Assembly: GCF_037893015.1 (NCBI RefSeq)
Contig: NC_133661.1
Span: 184,452,306 to 184,516,305 of the forward strand
Source of the DNA: Macrotis lagotis
Taxonomy: Eukaryota > Chordata > Mammalia > Peramelemorphia > Peramelidae
Length of the DNA stretch: 64,000 nt
Direction of reading: 5' to 3'
The first letter of the stretch is position 1; each line of letters starts with the position of its first letter. Shown piece after piece: positions 33,113 to 43,741 of this stretch. The notes under the pieces are model-generated. The model saw only the letters and a program-made list of their open reading frames with translations, made no database searches and was not told where the DNA came from. The translations under genes were made by a program, and so were the position numbers.

Positions 33113-33572
33113 TCTTTACAGCACAGAAGTAGGTGGCTGAGTCTTTAGGTTGAGTGTCATTGATGTGTAGGGAACTGAAAGCTTCCTTCTTATCTAATGA
33201 GCCTTTTAATCTTCCTTTCCACTTCTCATCCTCATTTGAAAAAAGTGAAAACAGAATTCTAAGACCTTTCTCAGGATACTGTATGTACCACTGTAAGCTT
33301 CTGAAGTCTCTCACTTTATAACTGCAGTTCAGAGTGGTACTTTCTCCCGGCAGTACCCTTAAGGACAGGAGACTCTGCTTTACCTCATCTTGGCTGCTGA
33401 CCCCTGCAGAAAGACAATGTCAGAAATTAGCAATTGTTACCACATCACTTCTTTAAACATCAATAATACCCACAGAGATCACCAAATGAACCAGACTGAA
33501 TCTCCACTCCATCAACTTACAATTGAAATAAAAATACAGTATCATGAAGGAAATTCCAAAATATCTGTCCAT
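33113..33572 (-). CDS. T-cell receptor alpha variable segment, TRAV20-like (functional)
   Basis: Exons: leader 33521-33572 (MDRYFGISFMILYFYFN plus a split Trp codon; donor T|GTAAGT) and V exon 33113-33403 (acceptor tttctgcag), with a 117-bp intron. The mature part begins about VSSQDEVKQSPLSLRVLPGE. Cys23 (TLNCSYKV), Trp41 (SLQWYIQYPEKGL) and Cys104 (DSATYFCAVK) are present. The ESTTLNCSY, EKGL and KKEAFSSLHI words follow human TRAV20 (GESSSLNCSY, KKESFLHIT), so a TRAV20-like origin is the best guess. The frame is open from leader to heptamer. A strong CTCF-type motif lies about 180 bp 5' of the ATG. It is separated from its nearest V neighbours by about 10 kb on each side. Confidence 0.92.
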
Positions 33573-33751
33573 ACTTCTTCTCATTCTTGGGTATCTTGAA
33601 AGAATCCTCAGGCATCACTGATCTCAGTGTCCTCAACGAGTCTTTCTTTTTTGACTCCAGAAACCAAAGAAGACATTTCCTTTAGAAACAGCCTATTAGA
33701 AACGAGTGCCTGTAGTTTTTTCCTTTGCGAAGATTCCAAAAACAGGTAATT

Positions 33752-33766
33752 GCCGCCATCTGGTGG
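33752..33766 (-). promoter_or_regulatory. CTCF-consensus match upstream of the TRAV20-like gene
   Basis: The minus strand reads CCACCAGATGGCGGC, which fits the CTCF core CCASYAGRKGGCRSY at all 15 positions. It lies about 180 bp 5' of the leader ATG. Binding is inferred from the motif; CTCF is known to act at TCR alpha V promoters in other mammals. Confidence 0.55.
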
Positions 33767-33779
33767 TCAAATAAATAAT

Positions 33780-34680
33780 ATCTAGTACGTTTACCAAAAT
33801 AATGTTTTATATCCTGTCACTTTGATTAGAATATTTTTGAAATTATGGTAAAAAACTAAATGAGCAGAAGAATTGACAGAGTAAATAAAGGATTTAAAAA
33901 ACAGAACTAGTAGAGTATAACAGTGGAAATGAAACTCCAAATAAGAGGGTTGTATTATAAGCCCTTTAGACCTTTTCAAGGTCTAAATTTTTATCTCAGC
34001 TCAGAGAAAGTAAATCTGGACTTGCTGAGGAAAAAACCCAATAACTTGTATTTAAATACATAATAGATAAAGGATAGATTAAGATTATTCACATATATGA
34101 CCAGGCTCATGGAAACTTCCTGGAAGAAGAAAAAAACAAAATATAGTAGATAGTAAATCCTTGCTTAGATATACAAAAGAACTCATATATAAGCTAAATG
34201 GGAAATATATTACCTAACTGAAATGTGTATATGGAACTGCATGGAAAGCTGAGATTTAGCAACTATTGATTCATGTAGTGAAAAGAGGGAAAAAATCTTA
34301 GGAACTACGAAATTCCGGAGACAAAGTTAAAATTCTAATGTTTTTGATCCTTTTTAATAAATAAATGTATTGGAAAATGAAATTCAGATCAAATTATTGA
34401 ACCATGACTTGTTTTCTTAAAATTATGTAGATATCAATAAAGGATGTTGGCTGTTTATCATGTTCATCTCTTACTCATTTCATAATCATGCCATCTTTCA
34501 TTTATGTGTATGCATAGAAAAGGGATAATATATATATATATATATCCTTCTCTATCCCTGGCCCCCTTTCTTCCTCAAATTGCCCATCTGGCACCAAGAA
34601 ACCCAAAGGAACAAGTACCATGGCAAGGACCATCTCTCCAACCTTTCTGTCAATTCCCCCTTCCCCTATAAAGACTACTA
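33780..34680. other. Unassigned AT-rich sequence
   Basis: No gene or named repeat seen. A short (TA)n tract lies at about 34519-34546. Confidence 0.4.
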
Positions 34681-34682
34681 AG

Positions 34683-35050
34683 TGATACAGTGAATAAAGT
34701 ACTAGATTTCATCATATTAAAATCTAACCTTATATCTATACTTATTGTGTGTTCCCAGGCAAGTCACTTAACCTCTGTCTGCCTCAATTTCCTTAAGTGA
34801 ATGAACAGTGGAGATAATAATAGCATCTAACTCCCATAGTTGCTGTGAAGATCAAATGAGATTTTTTTTTTGGCAAGGCAATGGGGCTAAGTGGCTTGCC
34901 CAAGGCCACACAGCTAGGTAATTATTAAGTGTCTGAGGCTGAATTTGAACTCAGGTACTCCTGACTCCAGGGCTGGTGCTCTATCCACTGCACCACCTAG
35001 CTGCCCGGATCAAATGAGATTTTTGAAAAGCATCTGGTATATAATAGACA
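34683..35050 (+). repeat. MIR SINE split by a WSINE1
   Basis: MIR text 'gtgtgttcccaggcaagtcacttaacctctgtctgcctcaatttcctt' continues to 'gttgctgtgaagatcaaatgag'. It is interrupted at 34864-35007 and resumes at 'gatcaaatgag'. Confidence 0.8.
34864..35007 (-). mobile_element. WSINE1-type SINE nested in MIR
   Basis: Reverse full-length copy. Perfect TSD GATCAAATGAGATTTTT (from 34851 and from 35008). Confidence 0.92.
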
Positions 35051-36500
35051 TTAACTCTTTTGGTACAGGAACACATTAGGTTGGAAAAATACATGTTTTA
35101 TTTGTTATTTAGTTGCTTTGAGTTCTTAAAGTAGAATTAGGAAGAAATAACAAATTGCAACTATAATTGATTCATTTTGGCACAAATTTGGCATAAAATA
35201 TTCAGCTGTGAAACTAAAGGGGAAAAATTATTTTAAGCAACAAAAGAATTAAACAGATACCTTATGCCTTGCTTTCTTTTCCTCCTCCAATAAGAAACCT
35301 TAATCTCTATTCCAATCAGACCCTTAGGATCACTCTCCCTTGCTCAGTAGTGTGCCAGAACCCTCTGCTCCCTAGGTTAAGTCTGTAAATTAATTATTTA
35401 TAGCATTAAGACCTTTTAATTCTATTTATAAATTTAAATATTTTGCTTGTTCCTATGAATAGGTTGCAGTTTCCATCATTAGAAGGAATAATTAACTAGA
35501 TAATATCTCAGACGCATTGGAATATTGGACTTAAAATACAGGTGATATTGGACTGATCAATGAGCCTAGTTCCTGTGAGCGTGTTCAGTATGTTCTACTT
35601 TTTCAGTCCCTAAGTGTCCTTAAGAAATGTTTCCAACTGCTTGCTATGAGAAGAAATTTTTTTAATTTTCTGCTAAACCAGAACCAGTGCATTCAGAAGT
35701 CACTAACTAGCCAAAAAGAAGCTTTTTCTCCTTTTCTGTAGGACAGATAATAGAACAAAGAGACTGAGTTGTCTTGGGTCTTCAGATTGAGAAGGTTCCC
35801 CAGGTCCTCTTTCAATGAAAAACATCATGAAATAAAGAGCTTCTGTTTCTGAAAGATGAAGGCGAATTAGAATTACCAATGACCTTTGTGACCTTTAAAA
35901 TTCTAGAATGGAGACCCCAAAATCTAGGAGCTCCAGCCAACTCAGAAGACCCCAAAGGAGGATCTTTAAGACCCAGGCCACCACTGAAGAACGACCTTGA
36001 GGACTAAGTTTAATAGTGTCTGAAATAAGGACTCAACCAATGCTTATACCACATTTGCATATGGTTATAGCAGCTGTGTCAAATTTGGAGATTGAGGTGA
36101 TATAATGAAGATTGTGCCTCAGGTACTTGGGGAAATTAGACTGCTGTTCTTGCTATATCTTCAAAGAAATTTTCCTTTTTCAAAACTAATTGAAGTTAAT
36201 TGGCTAAATGAAACATTAGATGCCTTAATTACTGGTGGCTAATGGTAAAGGAAAACTCATTAGAATGGGGGCACAAGCTGATAACACTGAAGAAAATTAT
36301 CTCCAAACTCACAGAGGTCCTTCTAGGACTCCAAGAGGGATATGTAGCTGGTCTCTCTCTCAAAGAGTCAATCAAGAAGAGTGCAGTACCATGTGCCAGG
36401 GCTTGAGCAAGAACCAATGCCATCCCACTATCCTATGAGTTGGTGGTGTTTTTCTTTGCACTAGCAAACTAGAACTGAGCCCTACAGGCAGCTATCAAAC
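35050..36500. other. Unassigned sequence
   Basis: No intact gene. 35270-35380 was examined for a V FR1 and set aside. Overlapping short frames at 36229-36438 lack features. Confidence 0.4.
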
Positions 36501-36504
36501 ACTG

Positions 36505-36660
36505 TATAGCTTTAGACCACTAGACTTAGAATCAGGAAGACTTGAATCTCGATCTAGCCACAACTGTGGGAAAGCCCTGGGAAAGTCATTTCAAATAACT
36601 TGGCCTCAATTTGCGCATCTCTAATATGATAGGGTTGAATTTTATGACCTCTAAATAAAT
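36505..36660 (+). repeat. MIR-like SINE
   Basis: 'cttagaatcaggaagacttgaatc', 'ccctgggaaagtcatttcaaataacttggcctcaatttgcgcatc', then 'gggttgaattttatgacctc'. Confidence 0.6.
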
Positions 36661-36991
36661 TTATGTTTTCGTGAAAAATTCCTTTAGCTCCTTCCTGGAT
36701 GGTGTTGTTCTTTAAATAAGAATTGAACATTTCACCTATTATTCTTGATTGCCATTTGACTCCCTTGTGTTACTTCTTCTACCTGACATGTACACCTTTA
36801 ACTCTCAGATCACCAAGGTGATGACCTCTAGAGAAACGACTTTCTATATTCAGGGTTTGTTCCTTTCTGCAATGACTAAAATCAAATGGTGTACAATGTC
36901 AAACTGGCATAAATATTTCTCTTCTACCCCTCTCTACCTCTCTCTTTTATGATGTCATCACCTCTCTCTGTCTCTCTGCCTCTATCTCCAT

Positions 36992-37147
36992 TTATTTTTT
37001 TTTAGGTTTTTGCAAGGCAAATGGGGTTAAGTGGCTTGCCCAAGGCCACACAGATAGGTAATTATTAAGTGTCTGAGACCGGATTTGAACCCAGGTACTC
37101 CTGACTCCAAGGCCGGTGCTTTATCCACTATGCCACCTAGCCACCCC
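36992..37147 (-). mobile_element. WSINE1-type SINE
   Basis: Reverse full-length copy. TSD CTCCATTTATTTTTT on both sides, inside a CT-rich region. Confidence 0.9.
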
Positions 37148-37149
37148 CT

Positions 37150-38015
37150 CCATTTATTTTTTAATCTATCTCCGTCTCTCTCTGCCTCTATTTCTGTTTC
37201 TGTCTCTTTGTCTCTCTTTTTCTCTCTATAGCTCTTTCTGTCTCATTCTTTTATTTACACCCACACAAATAATGTAAGGAAAGGAGGATGGGAGGAGGGA
37301 GAGAGGAAGGACCGGGACAAAACCATAAATCTAGTTATGACAGAGCACATATCAGGTATGACTGAAAGAATAGCTGTGGGCAGGTGCCAAATATTTCACA
37401 GAAGGCAATAACTAGAGAGTGGATTGGGAACAAAACTTATTCATATATCTCTAAACCAAAAGAGAGAACAGAGGTTTAAAAGGGTGAACTTGAGATTTTA
37501 TTGTAAAAAGGCAAATATAATTTTATAGGTTTCACAAATTCCTTATGGGATGAGACTCATGACTGGAAACAGAAATTGAAGAATAAACCTTATTCGAGAA
37601 AAATATATCTGAGAGAATGACCAGAAGAATAACACTGTCTGCCAAAAGAACAAACACACCTGTGTAAAAAATCATGAGGGACCCAGCCCTAGGAAGTTTT
37701 CTGAGAGGGCTAAAGGCAAAAACAACAGTAGTAATCTCATAATGGTAGCATGCTATGACTACCTGGCCAGATGAATGACATAAATAACGAGTTTTTGATA
37801 AAGATCACAAAAGTCATTTGATGAACAAATACAGGGATGCTAGATTGCACATACCTGAACATCTGCTAAAAGTCTGATTCTACTTAAGCAGAGCATTTGA
37901 TAAATTCTCCAAGTTGAACAATTTTCAAGTTGAAATTGCTGAGGATTGCATCAAGTGAAATTGCTGACAATTTCATCTCCTAGAAAGTGGAGGAAATAAT
38001 GGAAAATGTAACTCT
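37150..38015. other. CT-rich tract and unassigned DNA
   Basis: 37150-37250 is a (CTCT/GTCT)-rich tract. 37260-38015 has no gene or family I recognise. Confidence 0.4.
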
Positions 38016-38019
38016 GGAC

Positions 38020-38250
38020 CTATTTCCAACCAACAAGAAAAAAAATTGCTTTAGGTTCAGCTGAAATGCCATCTCCTTCATGATACTTCCCATGCTCCCC
38101 CAGTCTGTTCTTTTTTCCATTTGTCCCTCATGTAGCATTCTGTTTACACCACATTTATGTTGCATTATCTCATTTTTACACTTACTATATGCATCATTAT
38201 CTTAATTATTTAGCTATGTTCATATTCCCTTTTCAGACTGAAACAGGGTG
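38020..38250 (+). mobile_element. L2 3' region
   Basis: 'ttcagctgaaatgccatctccttcatgatacttcccatgctcccccag' is L2 3' UTR text, followed by 'cccttttcagactgaaac'. Confidence 0.6.
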
Positions 38251-38394
38251 CTCTTACTAGATTTCCACTTGATCCACTGGATCTACAGACCAGAAACTAT
38301 CAAACAAACATGGGAACTGAAGCATTTTACAAGGGAAAAGATTTTAATAACTCATATTTAATAATAATTTAATAACTCACATTTAATATTTGAT

Positions 38395-38600
38395 AAATCA
38401 CTCATTTACGTGGTATTTAAAGCTTACAAAATACTTCCCTTATATGTCTGTGAAGAGGCAAGGCAAGTAACATTATTATTACTTTATACTTGAAGAAATT
38501 GAGGTTCTAAGAGTTAAACATGGTCATATGGTTAGCAAGTGACCAAATTAAGATTTGAACATAGAATTTCAGCACATAGGACAGTGTCTGGCACATAATA
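38395..38600 (-). repeat. MIR SINE
   Basis: 'cattattattactttatacttgaagaaattgaggttctaagag' then 'ggtcatatggttagcaagtg' is reverse MIR text. Confidence 0.6.
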
Positions 38601-38814
38601 GCCACAAAATGAATAGTTACTGATTGACCTATTGAGAAAGGGCAGAGAAAGAGAGAGATGCTAGAAGACTTAGAAGATGGACAGGTTTTTCCCCCCTAAC
38701 TTTCAATAGGACAAATAGGAGAAATTCTTCAAACTAGAGACCCTGAGGTAAAGCCTTTAAGATTCCCCAATGAGACAAAAGAACAATGAGAAAGCCAGGG
38801 AAGAAGAAAAAAAA

Positions 38815-40010
38815 TCTTTATAGTTATTATTACTGTTAACAAAGGTCTCATTTCCAAGACATGCAAGGAATTCATTCAAATCTACAAGAATAATATCAAT
38901 TCTCAAATTAATCAATGCTCAAAGAATATGAACAAGGATTTTCTAAATAAAAATTTCAATCTATCAAAAGTCATATAAAAATGTTACATGTCACTAGTAA
39001 CTAAAGAAATTCAAATACAATTAACTCTGAAGTTCCAGTTCATATCCATCAAATTAGCTGGGAAAAAAAAGACAACTATTGGAGAAATAGTGGGAAAATG
39101 AGAACATAATATAGAGTTGGCAAAGATGAATGGTATAGCCATTCTGTAAAGCAATTTGGAATTATTCCCCTAAAGTTATTAAATTTGAATACCCTTTGGT
39201 CCAGTGATAACACTACTAGGTTTAGATTCCAAAGAGAAAGAAAGATGATAAACATCCATATGCACACAAATATTTATAGTAGTTCTTTCTGTAGTGGCAA
39301 AGAACTTACAACTAAATCAGTACTTGTCAATGAAGAAATAATTTTTTATGAACACGATGTAATTTTAATATAATAAGAAATTGATGAAGGGAATGTTCTT
39401 AGAGAGACCTGGAAAGATACGTATGATTAATGTAGAGAGAAGTAAGCAGAACTAGGAGAACATTCTCTATAACAACACTATAAAAAAACTAACAACTTTT
39501 TTAAAAATTAAGAATTCTGATCAATAACTGTAATCAATCATATTTGCAGAAGATCAAAAAGGAAGCCTACTACATACCTCCTGAAGAGACAGCAAGATGG
39601 CCTAGTAGATAGAGCATTGACCTGAAGACAGGAAGACTTATATTCCTGAGTCCAAACCTATCTTTAGTCACTTACTAGCTATATGACCCTGGATAACTTG
39701 CTTAATTCTTTTTGCCTCAATTTCCTCATCTGTAAAATAAGCTGGAGAAAGAAAAGGCAAACCACTTCAGTTTCTTTGCCAATAAAATTCCAAATGGTGT
39801 CATAATGAATGAGATATGACTAAACAACAATAAACTACCTTCTGAGAATGATGCAGTCAAAATAGATAGAATGAGATGCAGATTTTTGGGACATGACCAA
39901 GTCAGGAATATGTTTGATTGATCATGTATTTATCATAAGAAGGCCTTTTTTCTTCCCCCTCCCCATGGTGGGGTAGGCTATAAGAGGAAGGAAAAAAAAC
40001 CCTAAATTCT
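38815..40010 (+). mobile_element. L1 3' end split by a MAR1-like SINE
   Basis: 'gccattctgtaaagcaatttggaattattcccc', 'accctttggtccagtgataacactactagg' and 'tagtggcaaagaacttac' match L1 ORF2 C-terminal order. The 3' UTR resumes after 39840 with 'ccttttttcttccccctccccatggtgggg'. Many stops. Confidence 0.6.
39583..39838 (+). mobile_element. MAR1-like CORE-SINE inside L1
   Basis: 'tagtagatagagcattgacctgaagacagg', 'cctcaatttcctcatctgtaaaataagctggagaaag', 'gcaaaccacttcagtttctttgcc', ending 'gactaaacaacaa'. Confidence 0.8.
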
Positions 40011-40079
40011 AGTTTTTTTTAAAAAAACTTTAACTTTTAAAAGAAACTAGGAAAGTCAGCTTTCAGTAAATTCCCTAAA

Positions 40080-41015
40080 CAGGTTAGAAATACCATCAAA
40101 CTACCTTTACACCATTTTACCCCATCCCCTCAAAATAAAAAAATGAAAAAAAACACTAAAAGGAAGAACTATTGTTTCTATAGATTCTGTTGATGGATTC
40201 ATGCTGTTAAGATGATCTGGAGTCTCTGAGCCTACACTAACACTGACACTTTCAGTTCTGGTACTTTTCTACCCCTATCCCTACAGTTGTCTACTATGGA
40301 AAGAAGGTAACATATACCATTTCCCTTTTTCCTACCACTGAGACTGAGGAACCTTGAACTGCTTAGGATTTTCTGTACATACTTTCCAAGGTGAATAAGG
40401 CTCTGAATCACCCCAGTATGCTTGTTCAACCATAATCAGCAAGCCTGGAGTCTGTCTTAAAAACCAAGAAGTCCTTCAGATTATCTAGTCCCAACATTGA
40501 GTCTAAAGTTCAAGGAGACCTTGATACAATCCCCTTGACAAATCAAAAGTCTAAAATATGATCTGAACCTTAGGGGGCTGCTGGATACCCAACCAGAGCA
40601 GTGGCTACTCTCTTTAGCTCCTGCTCCTGCTCAGGTCTTCATCCACTTACATACTAGAATTCTTGGTCACCTTTTCTCATCATTTGGACAGATACTGTCC
40701 AAAACATTCTGATATCCAATTCCTTGACTCCCCGTTCTTCCCCAAAGAGAGAAGAGAATACATTAACCTGCCAAAGGACAAAAAGTAGAGGAATTCTCTG
40801 TCTCCAGACTCCTCTACCTGCACAAAGCTGAGTGAATCTTTTCTCACAATTAGCTTGACCACAATAAGTCCACTTGATCCACTTGATCCACTCCCACTCC
40901 AAGGCATGGTTTTCCACTTGGCACATTACTCTGAAGAAGCAGCTACATTTTACATCTAAGTCACAATTTCTTCTACTACCCATATCCTTGAACAACAACA
41001 TTCAAAAAAATGCAA
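40080..41015. other. Unassigned sequence
   Basis: The longest minus-strand frame (40654-41001, 115 codons) is rich in Cys and Trp but shows no domain, leader or splice site. 40230-40450 was inspected as a possible V relic and not accepted. An old MIR-like trace may lie at 40470-40600. Confidence 0.35.
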
Positions 41016-41019
41016 AGTA

Positions 41020-41330
41020 TGGGATATAAAAATTCCTAAGAATTAAAGTTATTAAAGTTAATTAAATAAAATAATTAAAGTTACCCAAAGACATTGAAGA
41101 CTCACATAATGGACATAAATAAATTGGGTGTATTATATTTCCAATGAGAAAAATTAAACAGGAGAAGCAACATAAAATAAATTAAAAGATAAATGTATGA
41201 CCATAAAAGAAGATGAAGCAATAGGATAAGATGGTGGTCTATGAATTCACCCCACTGGTAGCAGTTTTTGCATATAACTCCCAATATGTATGTATTTACT
41301 TTTCATAAACTGTGTATGTCAATGTGGTTA
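41020..41330. repeat. Diverged duplicated block, partner at 5.86-6.17 kb
   Basis: Ordered matches with 5860-6170 (see that entry), ending in 'tggtctatgaa' and a TATA/TGTG-rich stretch. It lies 2.2 kb 3' of the 43-kb V gene. Confidence 0.6.
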
Positions 41331-41339
41331 TGTAGCCTA

Positions 41340-42240
41340 TATGACATTTTAAATTGGTATATACATAAAAATGTTTTAAATTGTCATATACATGTTTTAC
41401 AAGGACATATAAATTACATAATATATTATATTCTGTTATATATTTACATTTTTTGGTCCTCAACAGTGATACTGAGTCACAAGTATGACAACCCTTATAT
41501 TGGTTTGACATCAGTGACAAATGCTGCAACAAGGATGAAGGTTAAGAAAAAATCATCAGATTTAGCAAGTACATGACACTACTGGTAACTTTGAAACAAC
41601 CATTTCAATTGAGTGATGAGTCAATATAAGTAGAAGGCTGTGAACCCAGAACATGGAAAGATTATGGAACTTTCTCAGGAAATAGGGAAGTTCAGAAAAG
41701 GGGGGAAAATATTATAATAGTAATCTATCTATGTATGTAAATCCTGGGCTATTTACTTGTTCTCCTGAAAAAATAAAAGTTTGCGTGTGATGGGAAGGGG
41801 GTCAAGAGGATCTGGAAGCTTACTTATTGACCACTGCCTCAGTGATGATGGGGGATGAAGTAAGTAGGATCACTAAGATGGGGGGTATGAAGAGGGAGAA
41901 ATCTGTCTACAGAAAAGCTGTGGATGTTGTAGATGCTTGGATTGGGTACCTGAGATTTTATATACACACATACATACATACACACATACATATGTACATG
42001 ATATGTGTATGTATGTGATATACATGATATATATATTTCCTCATATGTCATGTGTGTATGCTTGTGTACACACATATATATCCTTCCCTCTATAAGATAT
42101 TCATATATAGAAGGTCAACCAGAGAAGAGATGAGTGTAGAAATGTTAAAGGGGGTTGAAAAGTTGTATTAGAAACAATTAGATTATTGTGGGGGGTGAGA
42201 ATGGAAGATTGAAGGTGAAATGTAGATTTATTGATCATAT
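41340..42240. other. Unassigned, with a TA/CA-rich tract
   Basis: 41960-42085 is (CATA/TATG)-rich microsatellite-like sequence. No gene seen. Confidence 0.4.
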
Positions 42241-42244
42241 AATC

Positions 42245-42415
42245 ATAGCTCTGGTGCTAGAAAGGACCTTGGAGGACAATCATTTTACAGTCAAATTAAT
42301 TGAGACCCAGGGACTTTGAAGGGCTTAATCCAAGATCACATTTAGGAATGAGATTTGAACCCAGGTCCTCTGACTTCAATGTTCTTTCTACCATACCATT
42401 CTAACTATTTCACCT
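42245..42415 (-). repeat. MIR-like SINE
   Basis: 'gctagaaaggaccttggaggacaatcattttacag' then 'atgagatttgaacccaggtcctctgac'. Confidence 0.6.
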
Positions 42416-42901
42416 CTTTGGGTGACATCATGGCTTCTTTGGTGTTATGTTATGGTCTCTTCCTTGGAAATAATCGGTGTAAGAAAAGCAAAGGATATAT
42501 AATAATCAGTTTGCGTGCTCCTTGGATACTCAATCAGTATCCAGGGATCTGAAGAAAAATCTGAAACTGATTGGAATACCCCTGGAAACTTCATGGATGA
42601 GATTCTCAATCATGATGCTAAAATATGATTAGACCATAGCTTGCAACAATGAAGCAAAGACCCACATTAAGGAGATCACAGGCCTTTCAAAGCACCCCTA
42701 TGATCAATGCTCACTGAATGATTTGAGAATGAGGGCTTGTAAAGAATGTGGTTTCTTCACTGACTTTCTGAGTCCATTTATGGGAGAGCCTATTTTAGAA
42801 TGTAATAGCCAGCCTGTCAGTTCTAGTTTCAGTTCCTTCCTGTATGCATTTGTCTCCTCATGGGGCTTTGCAGCAGGTGGCAATGGCAAGGTGTGCGTTG
42901 A

Positions 42902-42940
42902 TCTTTCTGTATGGCTCCTCTTATGATTTTTCTTACTGTG
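42902..42940 (-). other. V-RSS, 23-bp spacer, variant heptamer
   Basis: Minus strand: heptamer CACAGTA (42934-42940; consensus ends G), 23-bp spacer (42911-42933), nonamer ACAGAAAGA (42902-42910). The essential CAC is intact. The seventh base and the nonamer end differ from consensus, so efficiency may be reduced. Confidence 0.85.
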
Positions 42941-43513
42941 CTCATGCTGAGAACACAGAAATACATTGCAGAGTCTTGCAGCTGGGAGGCCAAAATTGTG
43001 AAAGTGATGGATTTGTTTATTTTCTGAAAGTTCACCAAGTATCGATCCCTACTTACATTTTGTTGAGTATAAGAATTCTGACGAATAAGGAAAATCATCT
43101 CCCCGCTGGGAAGCTGTTTATACCAGAACAGAGCATAATTATTTTCACTAGTGTCATACTTGCAATTCAGGGCCACAGCTTCCCCCTCTTGTCCAATCAG
43201 TGTTGATTGCAGTTGAGTGACTTCCTTACTTGTACTGTCCCCTACAAAAAAAATAAGACAAATAAGAATTGGTCATCTGACATTACAAATAGAAACATTA
43301 CAATTTAGGACTAGGGAAATCTGGTGAAAGAATCATAATTTTATTCCCATCTTCCTTTACTTAACTGAAGACAACTCTCTACAATGGAAACCTCCCTCTC
43401 TCCACCCCTCCAAGTCCCTAACCCTAAAAGATACCACAGCCCCCATGTCCATAGTGGACCTTACCAATAAAGATAGATATCATAATTGTCCACAGCAGAC
43501 TGGAGAGCAGCAT
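42941..43513 (-). CDS. T-cell receptor variable segment, TRAV14/DV4-TRDV1-like (functional)
   Basis: Exons: leader 43465-43513 (MLLSSLLWTIMISIFI plus a split Gly codon; donor G|GTAAGG) and V exon 42941-43241 (acceptor tttttgtag), with a 223-bp intron. The mature domain begins near SKEVTQLQSTLIGQEGE. Cys23 (ALNCKYDTS), Trp41 (ALFWYKQLPSGEMIFLI) and Cys104 (DSAMYFCVLS) are present; NVS and NKS are possible glycosylation sites. FWYKQ..SGEMIFLI, NFQK and ASQL.DSAMYFC match human TRAV14/DV4, and KQLPS and FLIRQ also match TRDV1. Human TRAV14/DV4 joins both alpha and delta chains, so dual use here is a reasonable inference. The frame is open. A long TA repeat lies about 140 bp upstream of the ATG. 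Confidence 0.92.
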
Positions 43514-43653
43514 ATTAGTCAAAATGACTCTGATCTGTTCAAGCCCACAGTGCCTCCTGTAGAGTCCCTGGGGCTTTCTGATGCTGCACATTCATAACAG
43601 GAAATGGGGTTTTAGTTAGCACAAATTTACATTACCCACAACATGCTTTCCCC

Positions 43654-43663
43654 TATATATATA

Positions 43664-43738
<75 letters not shown>
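43654..43738. repeat. (TA)n microsatellite in the 5' flank of the 43-kb V gene
   Basis: About 85 bp of TA dinucleotides with a central GTGTGTGT. It begins about 140 bp 5' of the leader ATG. Confidence 0.92.

Positions 43739-43739
<1 letters not shown>

Positions 43740-43741
<2 letters not shown>

Noticed and set aside
35270-35380. Minus-strand FR1-like words (GSRGFWHTTEQGRVILRV)
   Set aside because: No acceptor site, no Cys23, and nothing V-like downstream.
40230-40450. Possible V relic starting MVEQAYWGDSEPYSP on the minus strand
   Set aside because: Only the first four residues resemble FR1; no Trp41, Cys104 or RSS. Kept only as a prediction from the duplicated 41-kb block.
40654-41001. 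115-codon minus-strand open frame with many Trp and Cys
   Set aside because: No domain, leader, splice or codon evidence; such a length is expected by chance in 64 kb of six frames.
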